Assembly (NCBI RefSeq): GCF_014274465.1 | Contig: NZ_CP060394.1 | Span: 2,232,001-2,296,000 of the forward strand | Length of the DNA stretch: 64,000 nucleotides | Direction of reading: 5' to 3' | Source of the DNA: Alloacidobacterium dinghuense | GTDB taxonomy: Bacteria; Acidobacteriota; Terriglobia; Terriglobales; Acidobacteriaceae | Shown: piece after piece, positions 23,756 through 31,829 of the stretch | How the letters are laid out: every line of letters begins with the position of its first letter | Position numbering within the stretch: the stretch's first letter is position 1 | Notes under the pieces: generated by a model | Databases searched by the model: none | The model's input: the letters and a program-made list of their open reading frames with translations, nothing else | What the model was told of the DNA's origin: nothing | Made by a program: the position numbers and the translations under genes

Positions 23756-25111
23756 ATGACGTCCAAAGAACAGATGCCCTCCCGATGTCGCCCTTCCATG
23801 ATTCTCCTGCTTGCCGGGGTTGCCAGCGTGAGTTTCTGCGCTCAGGCACAAGAAGCCACAATCCCTGCCGGAGTTCCGCTGCGCATCCAGGTGGACAAGC
23901 GCTATCCAGTTAACGTTGGCACCAAGGTGGAAGGCCATCTTATCGCCCCTGTCTTTCTCGTGGATCACGAGGTATTGCCGGTCAACACACACGTCTTTGG
24001 CTCGGTCGTCGCAAAGCACCCCATCACCGGTGGCCAACGCGCCGACGCGCTTCTTAATGGAGACTTTACGCCGCTGGTAACGCCTGAGCTGCGCTTTGAC
24101 CGGATCACCCTGCCGGATGACACTACTGTGCCGATTTCCACGCATGTCATTCAGAGAGATGGCTCCGTGGTTCGTATGAAGTCTTCGGCAAAGAAGCCAT
24201 CGCTGACCCAGCAGGCGGAGGACGCAGTCAAACAGCGAGAACAGGACACGCTTGACCAGATCACGAAACCGGGGAAATCCGATCGGCTGCTGCGCATTCT
24301 CTACTCGCAGCTTCCCTACCATCCCCAGCGCATCTGGCCGGGCACGCAGTACGACGCGGATCTGACTGCGCCGTTAATCGTTCCACAGAAGGCCGCTCCT
24401 GCGCCGTTGCCCCTGTTACAGCTGAGCGAGAAGTCCTTGGTAGGAGTCATCGAGGCCCGGCTGACCGAGGATCTGAGTTCCGCAACGGCGAAGCAGGGCG
24501 AGGTGGTGAATGCTGTGCTCACGAAACCCATGCTCGACGCCACGAAAAAGCAGGTGATCCTGCCGGAGGGTACGCATCTGGAAGGAGTCGTATTGCAGGC
24601 AAAGCCGGCGCGCTGGCTGGCTCGAAACGGCAAGTTACGCTTCACTTTTCGCCGCGTTGATCTGCCGAAGGCCTCGATTGCCGAAGCTCCGAAGCAGGCT
24701 CCTGAACTGGAGTCGCGCCAGGAGAACACCGGTTCGGCAACGGATCATCCGATCCATGGGCGCATGATCACGTCGGAGGCGAATCGCCAGCAGAATGTCC
24801 AGATTGATTCCGAAGGCGGAGCCAAGGCGAGCAGCGGCCCTGACAAATATGTCGCGCCTCTGGTGCTCGGTATCCTTGCCTCTCAGGCAGGGGAAGGCGA
24901 CGCCGACAACGTGGTGAAGAATGGGCTGGTCGGCAACGGCTTTGGTCTGATGGCGCGTGTTGTCACGATAGCCGCCGCAAACAAAGAGGTCTCGATGGGT
25001 TTTGCTTATTACGCGCTGGCGAAGTCGGTCTATAAGCGGTGGATCGCCCGCGGCAGCGATCTGACGTTTCCAAAGGACACGCGCATTCAGATCGAGCTGA
25101 GCGAGCGTTAA
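23756..25111 (+). CDS. Secreted protein of unknown function
   Basis: About 451 residues with a signal peptide ('MILLLAGVASVSFCAQAQEA', roughly residues 15-34 from the chosen ATG). Alternative in-frame starts are at 23702 and 23774; none has a good ribosome-binding site. The mature protein contains two beta-rich sections that start alike: 'IPAGVPLRIQVDKRYPVNVG' near the N-terminus and 'ATAKQGEVVNAVLTKPML' with 'LPEGTHLEGVVLQAKPAR' in the middle. The latter faintly recalls the 'PxGTxLxG' strands of TrbI/VirB10-like or envelope beta-barrel proteins. A glycine-rich hydrophobic patch follows at about 370-420. I do not recognise the family; an outer-envelope location is likely. Confidence 0.75.
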   Translation: MTSKEQMPSRCRPSMILLLAGVASVSFCAQAQEATIPAGVPLRIQVDKRYPVNVGTKVEGHLIAPVFLVDHEVLPVNTHVFGSVVAKHPITGGQRADALLNGDFTPLVTPELRFDRITLPDDTTVPISTHVIQRDGSVVRMKSSAKKPSLTQQAEDAVKQREQDTLDQITKPGKSDRLLRILYSQLPYHPQRIWPGTQYDADLTAPLIVPQKAAPAPLPLLQLSEKSLVGVIEARLTEDLSSATAKQGEVVNAVLTKPMLDATKKQVILPEGTHLEGVVLQAKPARWLARNGKLRFTFRRVDLPKASIAEAPKQAPELESRQENTGSATDHPIHGRMITSEANRQQNVQIDSEGGAKASSGPDKYVAPLVLGILASQAGEGDADNVVKNGLVGNGFGLMARVVTIAAANKEVSMGFAYYALAKSVYKRWIARGSDLTFPKDTRIQIELSER

Positions 25112-25212
25112 CCGGCGCTTTCAGAAAGTCGGGCGATTTACCTTGGTCGAGCAGAAGATTTTTCTGGTTCAGGTTACCCAGCAGATCTGCATCAACGAGC
25201 AGAAACCGGGGG

Positions 25213-26070
25213 CTAGCCCAAGCGGTACAAGTGATGCATGGGCCCTTTGCCCTGGCCAACAGGATAAGCGGCTCTCAGGGCGGCGGTCACGTATGCCTTT
25301 GCATTTGTTACAGCTTGCTTCGCTTCGATACCTCGCATGAGTTGGCAGAGAATCGCCGAAGAGAAGGCACAGCCGGTTCCATGCGTCGACTGAGTTTCCA
25401 CGCGTTCACCCTTGAGCCAACTCTCCCTACCGTCGGGAGTGAGCAGAAAATCATCCGGACGGTCTAAATGACCTCCCGTCACAACCACATGTAGGTCGGG
25501 ATTTCCGCCTTGTCGGGCCAGATTCTGAAGTCGAGCCGACGCCAACGGGATCTCGGCTCGGGAGAGCGGTTCGTCTGCGGTCAGCTGAGCCAATTCCTCA
25601 ACGTTGGGCGTTATCCAGCCGACGTGGGCGAGAAGCTCGGATTGAAGACGAGCCAGCCCTTCGGAACTGAGTAATTCCCCGCCCGAGCTGGACCGGTTGA
25701 CCGGATCGAGTACCACTCGCCGCCGATCGATCCCTGATTCAGCGAGGAATCGAGCCGTCTCTGTGACGGCCTCGGCTGTTGCCTGCATTCCGATCTTTAC
25801 TCCAGCGGGCATGACGTCGTCGCGGAGGCAGGCCAGGGTCTCCCGGATTGTCTCTGGAGCCACTGGCTCGACGCGGCGAACGCCGAGCGTCGACTGCACG
25901 GTGAGCGCGGTAATGCAGGCCATTCCGTAGATGTCGTGCGCGGCGAAAACCTTCAGGTCAGCGGTGATCCCGGCGCCGCTGGAGGGGTCGAACCCGGCGA
26001 TGGTTAGCGCAATGGGCTGCCCTGAAACCTTATTTCTTTCATGGATTTCCGCTTGCGCATACTCGTTCAT
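25213..26070 (-). CDS. thiD: Hydroxymethylpyrimidine/phosphomethylpyrimidine kinase
   Basis: ThiD phosphorylates HMP and HMP-P in thiamine synthesis. The 285-residue ribokinase-fold enzyme starts its core with 'ALTIAGFDPSSGAGITADLK' (about 21-40) and has 'VVLDPVNRSSSGGELL', 'ITPNVEEL' and the anion-hole/catalytic region 'STHGTGCAFSSAI', all diagnostic. The length is normal, with a polar extension of about 19 residues. I looked for a TPP riboswitch in the 166 bp upstream and did not see one. No other thi genes are in the window. Confidence 0.95.
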   Translation of the reverse strand: MNEYAQAEIHERNKVSGQPIALTIAGFDPSSGAGITADLKVFAAHDIYGMACITALTVQSTLGVRRVEPVAPETIRETLACLRDDVMPAGVKIGMQATAEAVTETARFLAESGIDRRRVVLDPVNRSSSGGELLSSEGLARLQSELLAHVGWITPNVEELAQLTADEPLSRAEIPLASARLQNLARQGGNPDLHVVVTGGHLDRPDDFLLTPDGRESWLKGERVETQSTHGTGCAFSSAILCQLMRGIEAKQAVTNAKAYVTAALRAAYPVGQGKGPMHHLYRLG

Positions 26071-26191
26071 CGTGTTTTCATCTTAGACCGGGGCGGGAGA
26101 CCGCCTTGTTTCGCGCTCAGTTCTGGGAAATTTGCTACCACAGATGTTACGTTCTGGCAAGGAGAAAGTGCAGATAAATACTTAGTTTCGT

Positions 26192-26220
26192 TTGACTTAG
26201 CATTTCTGGCTCCTTACAAT
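26192..26220 (+). promoter_or_regulatory. Sigma-70-type promoter of rlpA
   Basis: TTGACT (26192-26197) and TACAAT (26215-26220) are separated by the ideal 17 bp. They lie 16 bp upstream of the rlpA start codon, with GGAGG between. This is the best-matching housekeeping promoter I found in the window. Confidence 0.7.
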
Positions 26221-26236
26221 TTGTAGATGGAGGACT

Positions 26237-26788
26237 ATGAACGCTATCGCAACGGATATCAAGAGACGAATTCCTAAACTCTCGACTTATGCCGGACTTG
26301 TCCTCGCTGCCATGCTGGGACTCTTCGGACTGCAGGCAGATGTACCGGCCTCCACCCATAACTCGCAGCCGCCAACATTTCCTGACAAGGATTTCGGGAA
26401 AAATGGCGATGCTAAAGCCGACGCGGGCAAAAAGCGTCCGTGGTATCAGATAGGCCGCGCCTCCTGGTATGGCGAAGAACTCCAGGGACAGCAGACGGCC
26501 AGCGGCGAAGACTACGATATGAACAAGCTTACGTGCGCCCATCGCAGCCTCCCGCTTGGCTCGCTGATCCGGGTGACGAATCTGCGTAATCACAAATCTG
26601 TTGTTGTGCGCGTGAACGATCGCGGTCCCATGCCGCAAAGCCGCGTAATCGACCTTTCCTATGCTGCTGCACGCTTCCTTGGTTTCAGTAACAGAGGGAC
26701 GGCGCCTGTGCGCCTGGACCTGGTGAATTCGAAGGCGGAACTGGCACAGTTGAACTTTCCGCTGGCTCCCGCGATGACGAAGCCGTAA
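26237..26788 (+). CDS. rlpA: RlpA-like septal ring lytic transglycosylase
   Basis: The 183-residue protein has an N-terminal membrane/signal segment (about 16-35) and a double-psi beta-barrel domain (about 70-165) with the RlpA signature: 'GRASWYGEELQGQQTASGE', 'LTCAHRSLPLGSLIRVTNL', 'VVRVNDRGPMPQSRVIDLSY'. RlpA enzymes cleave glycan strands lacking stem peptides at the septum. There is no SPOR domain, so septal targeting is uncertain. It has a strong promoter (26192-26220) and is followed after 13 bp by pyrF, which suggests cotranscription. Confidence 0.92.
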   Translation: MNAIATDIKRRIPKLSTYAGLVLAAMLGLFGLQADVPASTHNSQPPTFPDKDFGKNGDAKADAGKKRPWYQIGRASWYGEELQGQQTASGEDYDMNKLTCAHRSLPLGSLIRVTNLRNHKSVVVRVNDRGPMPQSRVIDLSYAAARFLGFSNRGTAPVRLDLVNSKAELAQLNFPLAPAMTKP

Positions 26789-26801
26789 AATCGTCTTCGA
26801 A

Positions 26802-27569
26802 ATGTCCCCCTCTGAACTTGCACCTCAGGAGGCCCCTGCGCGCTCAGACGCGCAGGGACATCCCGCCTCAGAAGCAGCCGACAAACTCATTGTTGCCCTT
26901 GATTTTTCGAATGCCGTCCAGGCGCTTGCGCTTGTGGATCGTCTGGAGGGACGCTGCCGCTGGTTCAAGGTTGGTCTCGAGCTGTATCTTGCAGCCGGAA
27001 ATGCGGTCGTTTCAGCGCTCAAAGGGCGTGGCTTCTCGGTCTTTCTTGACCTGAAACTGCACGATATTCCGAATACCGTGGCAGGAGCCGTGCGTTCGGT
27101 CGCCGGATTTGGAGCGGATATGCTCACCCTTCATGCCTGCGGCGGACCGGCGATGCTGGTGGCGGCGGCGGATGCCGCGGCTGGGCTTTCGCATGCGCCG
27201 CGACTGCTTGCCGTTACCGTTCTTACCAGCATGGACGCAGCGCAGTTGACGGCGACTGGGATTTCAGATCCACCGGCAGAACAGGCGCTTCGGCTGGCGA
27301 AAGTTGCACATGCATCGGGAATTCACGGTCTTGTCTGCAGTCCGGAAGAGGCTTCGCTGATGCGTCGGGAGCTTACTGATTCGATCTTAGTGACTCCGGG
27401 GATTCGTCCGGCCGGATCTGCCATCGGCGACCAGAAACGCATTGCCACTCCTTCTGCCGCTCTGGCTGCGGGAGCGGACTATCTCGTGGTGGGACGGCCT
27501 ATCACCCAGGCTGAAGATTCGCTTCTTGCCGCGAGAGCTATTCTCAATGAAATAGCAACGGGCAATTGA
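26802..27569 (+). CDS. pyrF: Orotidine 5'-phosphate decarboxylase
   Basis: PyrF makes UMP from OMP, the last step of de novo pyrimidine synthesis. The 255-residue TIM-barrel protein carries the catalytic array D83, K85 and D88 in 'FLDLKLHDIPNTV', the N-terminal 'LIVALDFSNA' and the phosphate-binding 'GADYLVVGRPIT' near the end. An N-terminal extension of about 27 residues, rich in Ala, Pro and Ser, is not part of the core, so a later start is possible, but the ATG at 26802 is the first after rlpA. It belongs to the group I family by the 'DLKxHDIPNT' form. Confidence 0.95.
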   Translation: MSPSELAPQEAPARSDAQGHPASEAADKLIVALDFSNAVQALALVDRLEGRCRWFKVGLELYLAAGNAVVSALKGRGFSVFLDLKLHDIPNTVAGAVRSVAGFGADMLTLHACGGPAMLVAAADAAAGLSHAPRLLAVTVLTSMDAAQLTATGISDPPAEQALRLAKVAHASGIHGLVCSPEEASLMRRELTDSILVTPGIRPAGSAIGDQKRIATPSAALAAGADYLVVGRPITQAEDSLLAARAILNEIATGN

Positions 27570-27702
27570 GACAAAGCGGTGTTTACTTGCGATGAACTGT
27601 GTCATCTTTTTGTTAACCAGTTAATAAATAGATAACGCGGTTGCCAGCCTTGATCTGTCTTTCCATTTTATGGATTTGGATTTCAAAAAATGTATCACCT
27701 TC

Positions 27703-27717
27703 TAGGTATTGTACCTA
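27703..27717. promoter_or_regulatory. Dyad upstream of the first receptor gene
   Basis: TAGGTA (27703-27708) and TACCTA (27712-27717) form a perfect inverted repeat around TTG, 127 bp upstream of the start. The surrounding 274-bp gap is AT-rich and also holds two copies of TTTGTTAACC (27609-27618 and 27736-27745). These look like operator material for a receptor gene; the regulator is unknown. Confidence 0.35.
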
Positions 27718-27843
27718 CAGTTAACAGGCGAACGATTTGTTAACCTTATAAGAATACTGACATTAGGGTGACATCTACATCCCTCTCAAGAACGGTCCTT
27801 TAAGTGCCTCAAATGAGGCAGCGAAAGTATTGGGAGGGGTAAG

Positions 27844-30800
27844 ATGAGCTACATTTGGAGAAGACTCGCCGGCTTGGCAGCTTTCCTCCTGTTTGCATTC
27901 ACAGCTCAAATCGTGGTTCCAGTGCAGATGCATGCACAGGTAACGAATGCGACGGGCACAATCCAAGGTACGATCACTGATTCCAGTGGGTCCGCCGTGC
28001 CAGACGCCCAGGTTACAGTTACACAACCGTCAACCGGGCTCACAAAGGTGATCGCCACCAATGGAAGTGGTTACTATTCCGCTGGTTCACTGGTTCCCGG
28101 AAGCTACAAAATTCATGTGGCAGTTTCAGGTTTTGCCCCCGCTGAGAAATTGATCGAGGTTCAGGTAGGCAATGCTGCAGATGGAGATTTAAAGCTAGGC
28201 GTAGGCGCAGCTACCACAGAGATAGAAGTGACGGCGAGCACACTCCAGGTGGACACGTCTCAGACCACAGTGCAGGGCGTTCTGGACCGGGAGCAGATTG
28301 AGCAGTTGCCCTTGAACGGCCGCAATTTCCTGGACTTGGCTCAGTTGCAGCCCGGAGTACAGATCCAGGATGGCACGAGCTTCGATCCAACTAAGAACGG
28401 CTTTGCGTCGATCTCCTTCGGTGGACGGTTTGGCCGCACAGCGCGGATTACCGTGGACGGAATCGACATCTCGGACGAGAATGTCGGCACAACAACACAG
28501 AACATCTCAAATGAGGCGATCCAGGAATTCCAGGTTGCGCAGTCGAACCTGGACATTTCCACGTCCATTACTTCATCCGGTTCCGTCAATGTGGTGTCAC
28601 GGTCAGGCTCCAACAGTGTGCATGGCGACGGTTTCTACAACTTTCGCGATCAGCGCGCCGGTAACGCAGAGCCAACCGGATTTACTCCAATTCCGGGTGT
28701 CGATGCCGACTATCTGCAGCGTAACAATGTCGGTGGCGCAGTTGGTGGTCCAATCCTGCGCGACAAGCTCTTCTTCTTTGGCGCCGGCGAACACTTCAAA
28801 CAGGACGTATTCAATCCGGTCGTCTTCAACGGCCCGCTCGCTTCGGTAAATGGCGGGTATCCGGCAAAGTTTCGTGAGACTGAACTGCTTGGGCGCCTCG
28901 ACTATAATGCGCCGCACGCGGTTCATGCCTTTGGCCGTTTCATCTATGACAACAACAGTGACGTAGCTGCCTTTGGCGGCTCGAACTATTCTCCGTTCCT
29001 GAACCGCGACAACACGCCCGGTTACGGAGGCGGCGTGGATTTTGTGACCGGTAATTTCGCCCACAGCATCCGCACGGGCTATTTCAAGTTTGTCAACCAC
29101 ATCACCGACGCTACAGTGGGCAGCGGTATCTACAACCCCACTCCAGGAATTAATTTGTTTATCCCTACCTTTGGCTTCTCATCGGGAGCTAATTTGCTCG
29201 CGCCGCAGGCTACAGTTCAGAGCAACACACAACTAAAATACGACGGTAGCTGGGTCAAGGGCAGCCACACCATTCGCTACGGAGCAGGATGGTTCCATCT
29301 TCTGGGCGGCGGCTATGCAAGCTTCTTTGGTATTTCGCCGCAGGTCGCCATTATTGGCACCCCGGACGTTCTGGCTGCTGCCGCAACGGGGCCTTTTCCA
29401 GGTGGAGATGCCAACCCGGCAAACTACCCAGCAGGTGGAGGTGGCTCCAATAACATTACCCTGGGCAACGGCGAAGGGTTCTTTACCGAGAAGCCTCAGT
29501 TTGGCTTTCCGGGGGGTGGCCAGTTCGACAACCGAATTCAGTTATATGTGGGCGATACCTGGAAGATGTCACACAAACTCACAGTGAACTACGGTCTTCG
29601 CTACATTCGCGACACCGGTCGCAGCGATGCCGACTTGCAGCCACCGGCCAATCTCAATCAGCTTGTCCCTGGTTTGGGGAACAAAACAAACCAGCCGAAC
29701 TTGAACTTTGGGCCACAGGCAGGAGTCAGTTGGGATCCCTATGGCACCGGTAAGACGGTAATCCGGGCCGGAGCCGGCATCTACTACGAAAACAACGTAT
29801 GGAACAATGCTCTGTTCGATCGTCCGCCGAAGCTTGCACAAGGACTTTTCTTCGGGACTGCGGCTGTATGCCCAAATGCAAGTATCGCGATTCCGGGTTC
29901 GAATACACCGCTTACCACGGTTGACGGTACTCCAACTGGGACTTCAATCGCGAGTATCTGCGGTCAACCTATTGGCAATGTCTACCAACAATTCGCCGAG
30001 TTGCAAACCACCTATCAGAGCTTGGTAAAGCAGGCTGGCCCACAGGCGAATGGCTCCTATATAGGCACCACAAATGCGTTGCCTATCTCCAGTGGGAATC
30101 TTTTGTTCTCTCAAAACTATAAGACGCCGAGTTCCTACCAGATGAACCTTGGCGTCCAGCATGAACTGCTTCCCGGATTGGTGTTTACCGCCGACTTCCT
30201 CCGCAACGTCGGCATCCATACACTGATCGGTCAAGATGTGAATCACGTCGGTGATGCCCGGTACCTCGACATGGCGCATGCCCAGGCAGCCATCACTGCT
30301 ACGCTGGCGGCGTGCGGGGTAGGAAGCATTGACCAGGCGATCTTGGCCTGTCCTGGTCTGCACACCAGCGGAGGAGCAACCATCCAGGACTTCGCCGCAC
30401 ATGGTCTGGATTCCGGTACCGCTGTAGCTGGCGGTCAAGTGAATACGGCAGCCGCCTTCAATGGAGCGAACGAGGCATTCGGCCAGGTAGAGGTGCTCTA
30501 TCCTTCAGGCCGTTCTGTCTATGATGGGCTCCAACTTTCGTTGCAGGGACAGATTCATCATGCTACGAGAGGAATCAACAATCTCAATCTGCAGACGGCA
30601 TATTCCTATAGCCATTACAAGGCCACCGGGACAACCTCACTGGGCGACTCGGACTTTGGCGCCTTTGCCTGGGACAATAACCACCCGACAAAATACTTCG
30701 GCCCGGCATCGCTTGACCGGCATCAGCAATTCTCGATCGGGACTACCTTCCAGACCTTTGGCAAAGTAGAGTTCAACACCATTGCTCACCTCTATTCTTC

Positions 30801-31419
30801 GTTGCCCACAAACCTGAATCTTCCGCTGGTTGGCTCCGGAGACATTTTTGTCGATGACTACACCGGCGGCGGCTTGCAAACACCTGCGGGCGGCTCACAA
30901 GGTCCCATCGTTCCGGGATCGAATGTGGGGTCGTTCAACCGCCAATATGACGGAAAGACGATCAATTCCCTCATCTATATCTACAACCACACCTACGCCG
31001 GCAAACTGACCCCTCAGGGGCAGGCTCTCGTAGGTGCAGGCCTCTTCAGTTCCCAACAACTCACCCAACTGAACGGTGTCATGGAGCCGCTCCAGCAAGC
31101 TCCCGGGAACCAGGTAAGCAACGATATTTTGCGTACCTGGGACGTCAACCTGAAGAGACCGATCAAGGTCTGGAAAGAGGGAATGAGCATTACACCCAGC
31201 ATCGGCGCATTCAATATTCTGAATGCGGTGAACTATAACAACCGGACAGGCGCGAACGGTGCAAACGTCATCGGTGGAACGCTCAACGGAACACCCGGCA
31301 GCCCGAACGGAACGGCCGGCCACATCAATGAGCAGGGCTTCCGCGTCAGTGCCGGTTCCGGCGTCTACGCGGAGGGCTCACCGAGACAACTCGAATATGG
31401 GCTGAAGTTCGCTTTCTAG
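27844..31419 (+). CDS. Oar-like TonB-dependent receptor 1
   Basis: A 1191-residue outer-membrane receptor preceded by GGGAGGGG. After the signal peptide (about 1-32) comes a carboxypeptidase-regulatory (CNA-B-like) domain (about 38-115), with 'GTIQGTITDSSGSAVPDAQV' and 'GYYSAGSLVPGSYKIHVAVS'. A plug domain follows: 'LDREQIEQLPLNGRNFLDLA' and 'ARITVDGIDISDENVG'. The long beta-barrel begins around 'GGAVGGPILRDKLFFFGAGE' and ends with an aromatic C-terminal strand 'LEYGLKFAF'. Such Oar/SusC-like proteins import large substrates, often oligosaccharides or peptides, using TonB-ExbBD energy. No SusD partner is present and the ligand is unknown. A strong terminator follows. Confidence 0.93.
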   Translation: MSYIWRRLAGLAAFLLFAFTAQIVVPVQMHAQVTNATGTIQGTITDSSGSAVPDAQVTVTQPSTGLTKVIATNGSGYYSAGSLVPGSYKIHVAVSGFAPAEKLIEVQVGNAADGDLKLGVGAATTEIEVTASTLQVDTSQTTVQGVLDREQIEQLPLNGRNFLDLAQLQPGVQIQDGTSFDPTKNGFASISFGGRFGRTARITVDGIDISDENVGTTTQNISNEAIQEFQVAQSNLDISTSITSSGSVNVVSRSGSNSVHGDGFYNFRDQRAGNAEPTGFTPIPGVDADYLQRNNVGGAVGGPILRDKLFFFGAGEHFKQDVFNPVVFNGPLASVNGGYPAKFRETELLGRLDYNAPHAVHAFGRFIYDNNSDVAAFGGSNYSPFLNRDNTPGYGGGVDFVTGNFAHSIRTGYFKFVNHITDATVGSGIYNPTPGINLFIPTFGFSSGANLLAPQATVQSNTQLKYDGSWVKGSHTIRYGAGWFHLLGGGYASFFGISPQVAIIGTPDVLAAAATGPFPGGDANPANYPAGGGGSNNITLGNGEGFFTEKPQFGFPGGGQFDNRIQLYVGDTWKMSHKLTVNYGLRYIRDTGRSDADLQPPANLNQLVPGLGNKTNQPNLNFGPQAGVSWDPYGTGKTVIRAGAGIYYENNVWNNALFDRPPKLAQGLFFGTAAVCPNASIAIPGSNTPLTTVDGTPTGTSIASICGQPIGNVYQQFAELQTTYQSLVKQAGPQANGSYIGTTNALPISSGNLLFSQNYKTPSSYQMNLGVQHELLPGLVFTADFLRNVGIHTLIGQDVNHVGDARYLDMAHAQAAITATLAACGVGSIDQAILACPGLHTSGGATIQDFAAHGLDSGTAVAGGQVNTAAAFNGANEAFGQVEVLYPSGRSVYDGLQLSLQGQIHHATRGINNLNLQTAYSYSHYKATGTTSLGDSDFGAFAWDNNHPTKYFGPASLDRHQQFSIGTTFQTFGKVEFNTIAHLYSSLPTNLNLPLVGSGDIFVDDYTGGGLQTPAGGSQGPIVPGSNVGSFNRQYDGKTINSLIYIYNHTYAGKLTPQGQALVGAGLFSSQQLTQLNGVMEPLQQAPGNQVSNDILRTWDVNLKRPIKVWKEGMSITPSIGAFNILNAVNYNNRTGANGANVIGGTLNGTPGSPNGTAGHINEQGFRVSAGSGVYAEGSPRQLEYGLKFAF

Positions 31420-31435
31420 ACTGGAAGTGCGATTG

Positions 31436-31470
31436 AAAAAAAAGCGGCTCTTCATGAGCCGCTTTTTCTT
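31436..31470 (+). terminator. Rho-independent terminator of receptor gene 1
   Basis: AAAGCGGCTC (31441-31450) and GAGCCGCTTT (31456-31465) form a 10-bp stem with a 5-base loop, flanked by an A run and followed by TTCTT. It starts about 20 bp after the stop codon. Confidence 0.9.
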
Positions 31471-31829
31471 ACGCAAGTCCCCGATCCCCTCGCCTCAGTA
31501 GATAGCATATTTCAGCAAATCAAATCTCGACGTAGACCCCATACTATCTAACTAGTTACTGATAAGCTTCTGTACGTATTACTATATAAGTAATACTTAA
31601 TACGTTACTTACTGCTTTCATCAATACTGATTATGGAATCTTTTGTTCAGAATATTTAAGTTTTGAGCAGTTTTTGGCGATTCACAGTTGATTATTCCCT
31701 ATTTAGTAAACAACAGAAAACAATAGAAATTTACAGCCTCTTTTTGATGTCACAAAAAAGGTTGTAGAAGTGCCCTAACCTTCCCAGCGGCTTTCATGGC
31801 ACCAAAATTCTTGGGCCCGGGAGGGAACT
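31471..31829. other. AT-rich intergenic region between the two receptor genes
   Basis: No gene is visible in these 359 bp. The DNA is distinctly AT-rich compared with its surroundings and contains an inverted repeat at 31576-31596, further AATACG/CGTATT fragments around it, and A/T runs near 31690-31760. A GGGAGG lies directly before the next start codon. This is most likely a long promoter and leader region for receptor 2. Confidence 0.6.
31576..31596. promoter_or_regulatory. Dyad upstream of the second receptor gene
   Basis: GTATTACT (31576-31583) and AGTAATAC (31589-31596) form a perfect 8-bp inverted repeat around ATATA, 234 bp upstream of the receptor 2 start. It has the size of a dimeric repressor site and differs from the dyad in front of receptor 1. 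Confidence 0.4.

Noticed and set aside
26071-26236. A TPP riboswitch upstream of thiD
   Set aside because: I looked for the conserved CTGAGA and ACCTGATCTGGATAATGCC-like elements on the minus strand and found neither.
27609-27745. Two copies of TTTGTTAACC considered as the start of a repeat array or att sites
   Set aside because: Only two copies, 127 bp apart, in AT-rich DNA; no integrase-bounded element or regular spacing.
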